The notes below the pieces were generated by a model. It saw nothing but the letters and a program-made list of their open reading frames with translations. It was not told the DNA's origin and did not search any database. From Filosporella fistucella (taxonomy: Eukaryota > Ascomycota > Leotiomycetes > Helotiales): DNA of 64,000 nt. Of the stretch, positions 1 to 10,870 are shown piece by piece. The stretch spans positions 186,001 through 250,000 of the forward strand of contig JAQJZZ010000001.1 in assembly GCA_030077755.1 (NCBI GenBank), given 5' to 3'. The stretch's first letter is position 1. Every line of letters begins with the position of its first letter. Both the position numbers and the translations under genes were made by a program.

Positions 1-447
1 TCCACGATCAATTCTTCGCAGCAGAATTAGCGTATTGATCTGGAGCGTTCCTCCGTGCGTTATGGCCATTCATGATCCAAACAATGGACTCCTGGGTTGA
101 TACTGCACCTGGGCTCACTTGGCAGGAGAATTTCGCCCAAATTTGACAATAGCATGACTGCTAACGCTCGTCAACGGTCGTTTCTGACAATAGTTAACGC
201 TAAGTCAGTCTTCATTACTTAAGACAAGACCTCAATGGTGTTTTTTTAGCTAGTTGAAAGTAAATTCATCTCGTGTTTTGGTCTATGTAAACTTCAGGAA
301 GGAAGATTAATAGGATGGGCAAGTCGTATTTTTGGAGGGTAGCACTCTCTACTTCGCTTTCGTTTCAGACAACCTCGACATCTTCTTTTGACCCTCGTTT
401 CACATTCGTTTAGTCTTCAACCATTCTCGGACTCATTCCACATCACC
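1..447. other. Upstream region of the first wall-protein gene
   Basis: No gene is seen. The stretch precedes a plus-strand ATG at 448 and becomes pyrimidine-rich from about 350 (CTCTCTACTTCGCTTTCG), typical of a fungal transcript start and leader. It presumably holds the promoter of the neighbouring wall-protein gene; no clear TATA box was recognised. Confidence 0.5.
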
Positions 448-1330
448 ATGCGTTACAGTATCTCTCTCGTCGTCCTGGCAGCAGCCTTGACTAACGCTTC
501 TGTCCTCAACGGAAGAGTTGATTGTCAAGAGCAAGCCAATGCCTGCCGTACAGCACCAGGTGCTAACCAGTCAACTTGTTCAGCACAGCTTGCTGCATGC
601 TTGGGTTACAATCCTTATGCCAACAACACGGCCACTGCAACAACTTCATCTTACGTTCCTACGGAATCCTGCCAGGCTATTGCCAACCAGTGCCGAACCA
701 AGCCTGGAGCCAACCAGTCAACCGTACGTACAGTCCTTCACTCCATTTGCTTCAATAGCATTGGGCTCTTTGAGATATATTCAAGACAGATCAAATCGTG
801 TCGCACTAGTACTGATTATGCTCTAGTGCTCTGCTGAGCTTGCCGCCTGCCTTGGGTCCAACCCGTACGACAACAAGCCAGTCTACACTACCGAGGTCGT
901 CACCAAACTGACCACCTACTGCCCAGAGGCAACAACTGTCGTCTACAATCAAAAGACCTACACCGCAAAGAAGGATGAGACCTTGACCATCACCAACTGC
1001 CCTTGCACCGTCACCAAGCCAGTCCCTGCCTCCACCTCATCTGCAGTTGATTGCCAAACGCAGGCAAACGAATGCCGTACCAAACCCGGAGCCAACCAAT
1101 CTACCTGCAGCGCACAGTATGCTGCTTGCTTGGGTTACAACCCATACACAAACCCAGCTGGCCCCGGCGCGACTTCTGCATCTGGTACCGCGACCAGGGC
1201 CGTAGGTAGTACTGCAGCAGCTGGTACTCCAACTACCACCCGGGCCGTTCAGTTCACCGGCGCTGCAGCCCTCAACAAGCCAGCTGCTGGTTTCTTCGCC
1301 ATCGGTGTTGGTGCTTTGGCTTTGTTGTAA
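448..1330 (+). CDS. GPI-anchored cell wall protein with three Cys repeats
   Basis: The two-exon model is 448-723 and 827-1330 (259 aa). The intron (724-826) has GTACGT at the donor and TAG at the acceptor, and it restores the Cys codon of the second repeat. Residues 1-17 form a signal peptide. Three copies of a roughly 30-residue unit follow ([16 protein letters not shown]...ACLG.NPY). Between repeats 2 and 3 lies a [10 protein letters not shown]...[14 protein letters not shown] segment like the repeats of yeast Sed1/Spi1 and Neurospora CCG-6 wall proteins. The tail is Ser/Thr/Ala-rich and ends in a hydrophobic stretch ([12 protein letters not shown]) suited to GPI attachment. The likely role is a structural mannoprotein covalently linked to the wall. 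The family match is by motif memory. The start was chosen because it opens directly into the signal peptide; an upstream non-ATG extension is not credible. Confidence 0.85.
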
Positions 1331-2205
1331 GGGTGGGGATTGGGTCAGTGGGAAGGTTATCGAACCGAATTGGCTGGGTTCTTTTTGGAGGCATTTCTCT
1401 TCTTTCGTCGTGGAACGAACCATTCTTTGACATACTGTATATAATTTTGCATCGACATCCCACTGCAGAACACTGTGGTTGGAAAGATATTGGTCTTCCG
1501 ATGCTCCGCCCTTCGTTTGGAAGAGCAATATGTCAATGAATACTTTCTAACCTCGTTACGCTTTCTTTCGACCCCTTTTGATTTACAGATGGTGCGGCGC
1601 ATAGCAATGACTCTGAGATTCTGAGGTACAATCGCACTATGCTAATGCCTTTCTTCAACGCTTCAAGCAAAGTTCCCATTGTCAGGCCTGTGCAGTCTTT
1701 GCTAATGCTGGTCCGTAGTATCCTCTGTTTCACATGTTCGCAAGTTCTGAACTGCTCATCAATGTGTTTTTTGTTTCAATCGTGGTATGCTTGTTGCACT
1801 ATCGTCGCCTTGTTCCACGTATTCTCACGATTATGCAAGCTTAAGACAGTGGAATCGATGTTTTACAATCTGCAGCCTCCCCGTCCCCATCAGGTAGGTC
1901 TGCTCAAAATTGCACTTTTGTCAGCCGCAGCCAAGATATGGAACGGCACTTGTCGCTTGTCGTGGCGCCCAATTACAGTGCAAGCTCAAAGTTGCACTTT
2001 TGCACACTGCAGCTAAGTGGATGGGTGTTCGAACCCTTGCTTTATCATACATCACTCCCACACAGCCTCATTTTCATGTTCCCTTCGCGACTAAACATAT
2101 AACAGCATGCGACTCCCCAATCTGTGGCATCGTCCTAATTAACTCCTTCTTCTCAACTACTTTTCCTCACTATTCTGCATTCGAGAATTATCACACCTGG
2201 AAGCC
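1331..2205. other. Intergenic region with a short direct repeat
   Basis: No gene is supported. The first part is the 3' flank of the wall-protein gene. Two near-identical 19-mers (GCTCAAAATTGCACTTTTG at 1902-1920 and GCTCAAAGTTGCACTTTTG at 1984-2002) sit 82 bp apart, upstream of the Clr5-domain gene. A GTTCGAACCC box near 2030 resembles a Pol III B box but has no correctly spaced A box. Confidence 0.4.
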
Positions 2206-4368
2206 ATGAACGGTAGCAACAATATCTCCAATGCACCAGCTTCTTCTCAGCCTCGTCCTTTGAAGAGGGCAGAGGAGGCTCAGAAATGGAAGTCAATGAA
2301 AGATGATGTTTACGATTTTTACATACTCGAAAACAATACCCTGGACCACACAATGAACGCGATGCAACAGAGACATGGCCTCTCAGCTAGGTACGTTGCT
2401 CGAGTCAAACAATGTGATGACAATGACGCTCTGACACACTTGGTAGTGAGCGAAAATGGAAAATGCAAATGAAAGCATGGGGATTCGATAAAAACATCTG
2501 CGAGAAAGAGATGGCAGCCCTCGTCGCCAAGGCAGATAAGCGGGCGAGAGAAGAGGAGAAAGAGACTATCTTCTGTCGTGCGGGTGTTGAGATCAGTCCG
2601 GAGAGAATCAATAACTTCAAACGACGTAAGGTATCTGGCAATAAGGAGGATTTCCCTGATGATCCTAGTGAGAGTCGTTTATATCCTGTTTGATTCGTGA
2701 TGGGTGACTAATATGCACGCAGAGACACCAGCAAACATCACATATCATACCCCAAGACAAGTTGTCGAATGGGATGTTGCCATGCTAGATGTCAGTGGCT
2801 ACGGTGAGGAAGCAGCCAATGGCCAGCAACCCGGTCAGGACAAGGAGATGGCTGTTGAAAATAAAATTCCAGTCCCAGAAGAGTTGCTCATGATAAACCC
2901 TCCTCTCATCAAAAACATTCATCTGTACCCCCTTTTACAAGCTTGTGATGAGCCTGGACTCCACAACATTCATGAAAAAAGAAAATACTCTCAAGTTCTG
3001 GCGTCAACCTTGTCCCCTCGCGCCTGGATTAGCGATCGTTTGCATGAGGCTATTGCCACCGCTCGTAGACGGAGCAAGTCTGGTCACCTAGGAAAAAGGA
3101 AAGCTTTGGTACACTATGTTGGTGCAATTATAGTCGCACTTAAGAGGGGCATTCTGTCAGATGCTCTACCGAAAGATCTGATCACGGAATTCCTCACATG
3201 TGCACAGTTCAACAACGACATTTTGTCTCCGCTACTAGGAGGAACGCAGTATCAAAGTGACGGCGAGAAAGCTATTCTCACATATAAGCACCTTGTATCT
3301 TTGATGGAGCAAAAAGTTGGAGCATCAATGGAGATTTACGCTTGCTACGAAATGATAGCAAGCAATCAGCTAAGACTACAAGGTTGCACAAATGCGGACA
3401 CGGAAGCCTGGTTCCTCAAAGCTATCACTGGATATCAAGGCCTGCGAATGGCGGAGAGAGCCTTGCTATGCAAGATAGCCCTTGCCAATTGCTATGTGAC
3501 GGGCTTGCAGGAAGTTCAATACTCTCCAGAAAGACATCGTGACTATCTTTCATCCTCGGTCGCGGAATATATAGGTGGCATGGACATTGCATATGTTCTT
3601 CCAAAATCTAGGCTCGATTACACATTCGAGCATCTTTCAGAATCCATGATGCCTCTACATTACAAACTCAGAAGGCTCTTAAAACAGGCTGTCGAGTCAC
3701 CAGAAATGCTTTGCGAGTTTGGATTCCAGATGCGAATTCTATATCGTGCTACGGTCTTTGCAGATCGGACCACCTCCATTTTCGCGAGAGACATATTCGA
3801 AGCCATAAATGGAAAGCTGTCACTTGTACCGAATTCGATATTTGGGTCATTGCAGGCGCTGCTATACACGCGATACATATCGTATCTATACTATCGTTCC
3901 TATAATGATTTCAGCGGAGTTTTATCGAAGACTGTTACTCGGGTCTTTCAGTGCTTGAATGCTTATGAAATTCAGGGGTCTGTGACTATCCTCGTCTCTG
4001 AACGGGCTTGGGAGAAGGCTATAAACTTTTGGCATACGGTAGATATGTTCCTACGTCCAAAGCACCCATCCCGGGTTCTTATTCGCACGATAATTGCAAA
4101 AATTTCTACTTTACGAGAGCGTGAGCTGGCCAGACTGGAACCCATGGAGCCTCCGGGAGTCGCGTCGATGGGGAGTCCAAGTGTGAGCGGACTGACGAAA
4201 CACAACCTCTTGCTAGCGACACAGCCGGGAAAACCAAGTCTATCTCTAGCGTCCACAAAAAGGAGCCGCTCCACAGCTGCCTCCAGCTCAGCACGTTACG
4301 GTGTCACATATACCGACGGAAGTGGCATGAGTCAACTTGGCTTAGATTACTCAGCTTTGTTTCCATAA
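2206..4368 (+). CDS. Clr5-domain protein
   Basis: The exons are 2206-2390, 2447-2667 and 2723-4368 (683 aa); the introns are 56 and 55 bp with good donors and GACTAAT/CTGAC branch sites. Splicing the first intron joins the two halves of an N-terminal Clr5 domain (about residues 28-75: W..MKDDVYDFY......L..TMNAMQQRHGLSASERKWKMQMKAWGF). This domain is named after fission yeast Clr5 and is common in many-copy filamentous fungal proteins of mostly unknown role. The 550-residue remainder is alpha-helical in appearance, with no recognised motif, and ends in a Ser-rich basic tail (about 640-665). No signal peptide or membrane span is seen, so a nuclear or cytoplasmic regulatory role is inferred only. 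The reading frame is continuous across both junctions, which supports the model strongly. Confidence 0.85.
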
Positions 4369-4559
4369 GGCTGGAACTTACCAATTTCAAGTGGTCTTTT
4401 AGCGCGACTCGATCAATCTGCTGGTGGTTCGCGTCACCAAACCGAAGCAACTTTCCTCACGCTTTCGATTTTTTGAGATTCGTTTTCACTTCAAAAAGGC
4501 CCGACATTTCATGAGCAAAATACTCGATCATATTGCTCCCTAAGTTTTCCATCCTCAAC

Positions 4560-7381
4560 TTAAGGGAAGCTCCCCTTCTCAGGTCCAAAGTATCCTCTCG
4601 CCGGTAACGGCAAAATCCCAACCCCAGAGCCATCGACACCAGCTCCACTGACCGTATTCCCCCACCAAGTCAAATGCTTCGGATGATACCCAATCGCAAA
4701 GAACATGATCAGCCCGCTCACAGCCACTCCAGCCGTCAACGCAGCAGAGAGAACATAATTATACTTCTCCCACCACGCCAATCGATGACGAGGCATCCAG
4801 TACATGAAGATATACCCCAAGATGAACCCAGGTGTTTTATATGACAGATTGGATGGTGCCCAGTGCTGGATTCCTTGAATGATGAGGATAGGGTTGAGCC
4901 AGAGGAGCGAAGCCACGAAGGGGAAGAGAGTCTTATCCAACATCGCGAAAGTGTTAGGGCGGAGCTTCAATCTGAGTTTCTCCTTCACTCCAGGCAAATA
5001 CTTAGGTCCATATCCCTGTGCCGTCAAAAACACGACAGCGATGCCAAATCCAATCAGGAAACACCATTTGAAGAGCGGATACAGCGAATTGAACATGCGA
5101 TCTGAGCCTAGGAGACCCCACATGAGAGAACTGGCATAGAGAGGAAATCCATCATTCGCGCAGGTGAATCGACTAGGCTGGCTGGGTGTACAAAGACCAG
5201 GGACATTATTCAGCACGAAATCTTGAGTGCCTACTGCGACGAAGCAGGTTATGATGATAGTGCCAATCTGGCTTCTGAAAACGGCTCGAGGCGCGATCTT
5301 GCAATAGTGAGCCATCTTTTGATCTTGGACGTAGTTATCTCCGTATCCAGCTAGAGCCCAGGAGCCGAGAGTCTGGGCAAAGAGGAAGGCGTTGGGATTA
5401 TTGGGGAGAATGAAACCTGTGATAATTTGGATGAGGGATCCGAGACCGAGATTCGTGCCTGTGGTTGCGGACAGGAACGAGAGGGGGACGGCGAAGATGA
5501 GATTAATTCCGATCATCAGGAAGGGGAGCCAAACTGGGGTGTCCTAATCATATGTCAGCATTTCATTTAATTCACTTCATGGCAAGATATTGTGAAACCT
5601 CAGCTCTCGTGAAACTTACAGTTGGAAATATCTTCAAAAAGATGATCGAAACCACCAACGAAGCAGTCAAAATAATGAGAAACCACCAGTCAGGTACTTC
5701 TTTGTACTTGGCCATCAACCGACTATGCACATCCATTGCGCCATCATAGTTACCCTTCCCATAGCGCAGCCCTTTATAAAAGTCCACAAAAGCCGTGCTG
5801 ACCGTCATCCACTGATTAACCATGATATATAGAAAGTAAACCGGGTAAAAAGCAAAATTAGCACCGACAGTAAGGATATAGCCAGCTGAATAGAAAGGAG
5901 GAGAATATTCTTGATACATGGTCTGATTGAGCTTGTTATTCACCACTACTTTTGTGACGTTGTAGCTAGTGCCATCGTTCGCGAATGCAGCCGAGGAATT
6001 GATAGGGAGGTACGCGGTGTTGTACATATTTGAGTAGTAAATTCCGAGAATGATGAGACCGCCGAGAATACTGCCAAAGTATTGTGTACAGATGGCGAAG
6101 AAGGGCATGGCAAGAGCTGCGTAGGATGAAGTAGCAACGTTCCAATCGAATGTGGTGACGGGATTGAAGAGTCCTAGACCAAGGGAGGAACCAGTAAGAA
6201 TTGCGAGTGTGACGTTAGTGGGAGAGATCCAAGTCATCCAGTTGAAAGTACTTAGAGCTGTAAAGAGATAGCCTGGGAACCAGTAGTAGATTATCATACT
6301 GCCTGTGCAGATGTAGAAGAATCTATAGCGAGAAATCGTCCAACCGTGTACAGTTTCTTTTGGCTCAGGTCGGGTAAGAGCTCTATTCATGGCAATTGTT
6401 GGAAGGATAGTTGGCCATAAAGCTTTGACCGGATAGACCGAAAATCGTCGCAGATATCCAGCGAATCCCATTCCCATGAGCTGAACAAAGAGAGTGAGCA
6501 TCAGCTGGTAGCCGAAGGTCACGAAAGTCTGTCCATAGAAGACTGGAGATTTCTGAACCAAGATCATTCCATAGCTGTTTGTAGTGTATATAGCGATGTT
6601 ATAAGTGATAGTTGCAAACATTTGCTCCTTGAAATTCCATGGACCTGGGTTCAGAGAATGGCGGATCCCAGCAATCGTGATACCCCAATCGGGAAGGACG
6701 AGCTCCAAGAATTTGGCACATGGATAAAGCAAGATCTGGATCACAGCACCGCTAAGGCCTTGGCAAAAGTAAGCTTTTGAAGCCAAGGAAGCTTGAGGTT
6801 CTTACCTATAGACGGGAAGCGGGAGTTGAAGAACGTCGACATGAATGTCCCAATGATTGCCCACCCAATACCCAAGAAGTATGCACGGAACGTCTCAACC
6901 GGAACATCTGTATCGTCTCGCGGATCAGCGACTGATCGAACACCAGGATAAGGAGATGAATATCTCATCATCACGGCATCGATTCTCAGATCACGGTCGT
7001 AAAAGTCGCCATAAAGTTTCGGGCCGGCGAGCAGACGACCCATTCTCTCTCTCATGTCAGTAGGAACTGAAGTCTTGGTTAGCATCTGATATCGAACTGA
7101 GTACCTTTGAGCGATTGGTATCAAGAGCACTTACAGTTCCAGTCATCAGCATGAAACTTCAAAGACTCGGCCACAATATCCAAAGCTTCATCCTCAGTCA
7201 TATTATTGATCTTGTCCAGAATGTAATCTCCTTCTCCATTGGGAGCCAGAACTTCCAGCATCTCATGAGGGATCTGATTCCCAATGGGCTCATCAGTTGT
7301 TGTTCGGGCCTGGATCTTCTCTGGGTCGCCATTCTTCGTGGACGTCACCTGGACGTCGTCGATAGTGTCGATTCCAGACAT
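4560..7381 (-). CDS. Small oligopeptide transporter, OPT family
   Basis: The exons, in transcription order, are 7381-7135, 7066-6806, 6758-5620 and 5543-4560 (876 aa); the introns are 68, 47 and 76 bp. The protein is a proton-coupled oligopeptide transporter of the plasma membrane, probably importing tetra/pentapeptides or related peptides. The N-terminal 110 residues are acidic and cytosolic. They are followed by DDTDVPVETFRAYFLGIGWA, the conserved entry into the first span, and then about 14-16 hydrophobic segments. The NPNAFLFAQTLGSWALAGYGDNYVQD and KMAHYCKIAPRAVFRSQ blocks are OPT hallmarks. Length is normal for the fungal subfamily. The third exon starts at the first AG of a double acceptor because only that one keeps frame. 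Upstream (7382-8500) is a long leader and promoter region. Confidence is high for family; the substrate is unknown. Confidence 0.93.
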
Positions 7382-8523
7382 GATCGTAAACCCTGCTTAC
7401 CAAATAGATACTACTGGAGGAGTTGAGGGTCGAACAAAGAGCAAGATATAATCCAAAAGGGCACCTTGGCATATATCTTCATCCAAACCCATCTTGAAAC
7501 TTTAGCAAAGTGGCGCCAGCAACCACTAAGTCGGGAGGGCCCATGGCAACGTTACAACTCAAAGAACGCGCAAGACCACATTTCTAATAATCGATTGACT
7601 TTCTGGAACTTGGAGGCTACTCCGACCACAATTCCCGAGGTCTGAATGGTTCATTGGATAAATGCTTGTTGTTGCGGATCCCCAGATAACGATTAATCAG
7701 GGATGGCGGAGGGGGAAGAGTGGGGGGAAGAATACAGCCGTGACAGCAGAGGACTAGCGGTCTTTAGGGACGTAGCTTAGCACTCTTAACCCCAAAAGGA
7801 CCCTGGTTCTCGCTATAATCAACACCGATATGTTATAGTTCAGGTTGCCAAACGAAACCTACAAAATGCGGGGAAGACATTGGAGGCATGTCCACTCACT
7901 CGGGGGAGGGTCAAGAGACCTCAAGGCGGAGTTAAGCGTTGTGCTCTACAGTGAAAATCCGACGCGATAGTAATTGCAATTCCGAGAAACTGATAATATG
8001 AGATTTGAAATGCATGTTACATTTCATGCGGGTACCATCCTGACGGTAACCACGGCTTCGTATCTTATCAACTTATCTGCTAATCTTCTGTGGGTACTTG
8101 CTACTGAAAGAAGAAGCAAAACCCTTGATGATCAAGTTCGGGAAGTGTTGCCGGCTAGTCAAGCTTTGCCACAAGCTCAGAGGCGCGAGAGGTGGTCGAA
8201 GAAGCCGAAAAAGGCTGAAGAGTCGGATGAATATAATGCGAAAGCTACTTCAGCATGTCTGAGGCGTTTGCATCTGTTCGCAACCATCTTACTCACCGCT
8301 TTACTGGAAGCGCTATGCACAGTCTGCAATAATATTTAGGAATGTTTGAATAAGAGCCAAAGGGCTCAATCTAGTACCATTCTTATTAGCATTACAGTTC
8401 ATTATTTTCCCGCCATCTTTTCTTCCATTCACCGTGCGTCCGAATCATTATTCTGAACACCTTTCACATCTGACCCATTCCGTACTGGTAATTCTCAACG
8501 ACGCTCCAATGCCCAAGTCATCC
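7382..8523. other. Intergenic region, possible small orphan reading frame
   Basis: This is the promoter side of the oligopeptide transporter. A plus-strand frame opens at ATG 7998 and ends at 8339 (113 aa) with a hydrophobic start (about residues 8-35), a Lys/Arg/Glu-rich middle and a second hydrophobic stretch near the end. It has no recognised family, no flanking introns and no other support, so it is not called as a gene. Nothing else is seen. Confidence 0.3.
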
Positions 8524-9120
8524 TCATACGAACACTCTCTTGACATCCACCTTCACGCATGTCGGATTCTTGGGATAGTGTAGAGACCAAGCAAGTGTCG
8601 TATAGAGGTAACCGGCTTGTGTCAAGCAGACATACCAATGATATTCAGCTGTGACTTTGTACACTGGCGGTGACACCGAATCATCGCGGAATGAGAAGAG
8701 GAAAAGTTTATCCTCCTTGTCAAATCCCAAAATCACTCCATTATCGCCAGGGTAGAACAGAGGGACAACCAAGTCGGATGTAGGATTTGGGCTGATTTGT
8801 AAAGCCTCGGACAAGTTGAAGTTCCCACCATGAAGTACCCAGGTTAGAATTCCTTGATAACCCAACACTGGGTCAGGAGTTTGTTGTGTGGTATAGTTGA
8901 AGAAATACTCTTTGCTCGATTGTTGGACATCCCCACCAATACAAAGTCCTTCAATTGCAGCACCTTCGTGGCAGGAATAAAGAGATTTGCCATTATAGGT
9001 ATCATTGCGGGATTGTAGGACTAGGCTGAATGGTCCAGTTTGATTGGCATAAAATGGACCTTGAGCCGCGACGAGCGTTGCTGAGCAGGCCAGAAGAGTA
9101 GTAAATTTCGTGAAACGCAT
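8524..9120 (-). CDS. Small secreted protein, DUF7907-like
   Basis: Single exon, 198 aa, starting at ATG 9120, which opens into a clear signal peptide (about residues 1-19, cleavage after VAAQ or close by). The mature protein is about 180 residues with four cysteines (YSCHEGAAIEGLC, YVC, PTC) and an aromatic-rich C-terminal half (EYHWYVCLTQAGYLYTTLAW). The FSLVLQSRNDTYNG...CHEGAAIEGLC and GILT..L.GGNF..S features match, from memory, a fungal secreted family catalogued as DUF7907; function is unknown. It is predicted to be extracellular with several N-glycosylation sites (NQT, NDT, NYT, NLS). A decayed full-length paralogue lies 1.2 kb away on the same strand, so this is the surviving member of a local pair. 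Confidence 0.8.
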   Translation of the reverse strand: MRFTKFTTLLACSATLVAAQGPFYANQTGPFSLVLQSRNDTYNGKSLYSCHEGAAIEGLCIGGDVQQSSKEYFFNYTTQQTPDPVLGYQGILTWVLHGGNFNLSEALQISPNPTSDLVVPLFYPGDNGVILGFDKEDKLFLFSFRDDSVSPPVYKVTAEYHWYVCLTQAGYLYTTLAWSLHYPKNPTCVKVDVKRVFV

Positions 9121-10278
9121 TGTGAAGTTTGAATCGACGGATATTTTGTTTGTGAGTAGGGACAATTTGATGTCTTGATGCTGGATCAATTTGAAGCGAC
9201 AGACTTGTTGATTGTGAATTGATACAACGTGGGCTGGTGTATTAATGTTATGAAAATCTAATGTTGAGAGACGGAAAGAAAGCAGACGTTGGGGGATTCC
9301 TCAACTTATATGCATTTCATTATCAAAAGGGAAGGAACTGGTGATGTTTACCCTTAACTGCGGGGAGCCGAGATCGTCACGATGACGGAGTTGTAAGACC
9401 TCGTATTCAGTCAAAGTCAGGGTTCACGCGCCGTGTAAACGGTAAAGTCCATCCGATTCTACAGTACCTCAGATCAAAGGAGTATCAACTCCGAATTGCT
9501 GCGTGATAATATCGAGTATCATGGCATCGAATCTCGTCTACAAGTAAAGACCATGTTATTGAGGTCCTCTGATCGCGCAAAGTGAAGAAGTTCGTGTCGG
9601 CCGGCAGTGACGATGCGGAGATATTCAGGGTGGCTGCACAGCCAAGATTTGCAGGGTCTGAGCTGTCTAACGAATGATCATCCAGAAGCTGCCGGCGGTG
9701 AGCCGCTTTCAACTGGTGGCACTGCATGAAATCTGGTATTCGAATATAAAGTTTGCACCTGACCTTTAAATGATAAATAAATTGTCTGGCATAAGATCGT
9801 ATCGCGGGTAATTTGGTGCATATACGAAATCAAAGCTTTCGCGATGACCTAGAATAGCGCCGTCTCTCGACCAAATTCATGAGCTTCGTTACGGGAATTA
9901 GGATCGTCCCGTCGAGTCCTCTCGTCCTTAAATTTCTTAGCGTAAAGATAGTGGCAATAAAGACAGAAATGCGTATCTAATCTGTTGCACTATTCAATAG
10001 GTCAGATAAATTGTAGAAATAGACACTCACTTCCTAAGTCATGACCAAAGTCGAACAATTGAAAAGCCAATCCTGTGCGATCTTGGGGAAAAAAAAGACA
10101 CTCATAATGGTGGTGCGAAGAAATCAAACGCTCCCAGGATTGAAGGCAAACTCATCTGACTCTAATTGCACTTGATACTTGGAGTTGCAAACATAAATGT
10201 AAAATTGACCTCTATTCTCTACTCCGATCCTTTCTTTCCATCGACCTTCCAACCCCGATGATTCTTGCCCATCGTGCC
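9121..10278. other. Intergenic region between the two DUF7907-like copies
   Basis: No gene is supported. It contains the promoter of the intact copy and the 3' flank of the decayed copy. Short open frames here are weak and lack splice sites or family resemblance. Confidence 0.5.
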
Positions 10279-10870
10279 CTAGATAAACACTCTCGTCACA
10301 TTCACATCCACACAGCTTGTATCTTTGACTGGACCGCCTGGCCCAGCCCCATACTTTCCTAGAGTTTGTCGAGGAAATCACAAGCTGGCGTTACAAACAG
10401 CCCATCCGTACGACTTTGCGTCGATAATCGGAGGGCTTGAGTTTGCACTGTCATGCAACTAATTAACGGAACATTTTCTCTTATGGATCAAATCTAAGAA
10501 CAAAACTCACATTACTTGGTCGGAGTTCGGGGACGTCGTAGGCCACAGATATTCAAGGAATCGGTTTGGAAGAGGAAATTCAGAATTCCCCTGATATTAG
10601 TATATAGGGGTGGCCTGCCAATGATTGGAGCGAAGTGGCTGGTGAAGTTGTAGGTGAAGGAGTCTTTCAATCTGCCAGAGAGCTAACACCTGGGCACTGA
10701 GCTTCAATAGCAGCACTTTCAAGATAGGTGAAAAGATACGAGCCATGGAGAGTACTGTTCGATGATTGCAGTACGAGGTTGAAGGCTGGAATTTGAATGT
10801 AGTACTTTGGAACGGGGCCTAAGACTTGCGATGAACACACAAGAACAGCGGCGGCAATCGAGAAGCGCAT
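10279..10870 (-). pseudogene. Decayed paralogue of the DUF7907-like secreted protein
   Basis: This 592-bp stretch aligns end to end with the intact 597-bp gene at 8524-9120, but only by changing frame. It opens at ATG 10870 with a signal peptide and FNLVLQSSNSTLHGSYLF, matching FSLVLQSRNDTYNGKSLY. A TGA stop falls at about 10667. In another frame it resumes (DSFTYNFTS, then RGILNFLF matching QGILTWVL). Further on come NSSPPIIDAKSYGWAVC (matching the VSPPVY...YHWYVC region) and a C-terminus SCVDVNVTRVFI followed by TAG, matching TCVKVDVKRVFV. Between these blocks lie at least three in-frame stops and at least one frameshift. The start, length and terminal residues are preserved, so this is a whole-gene duplicate that lost function rather than a truncated copy. 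It could be misread as a short 67-residue protein. Confidence 0.85.

Noticed and set aside
2015..2045. tRNA-like B box (GTTCGAACCC)
   Set aside because: No A box at suitable distance and no cloverleaf could be drawn.
10124..10381. 85-codon minus-strand frame with several cysteines (LCGCECDES)
   Set aside because: It overlaps the 3' end of the decayed DUF7907-like copy in a different frame; the pseudogene alignment (SCVDVNVTRVFI then TAG) explains this sequence better.
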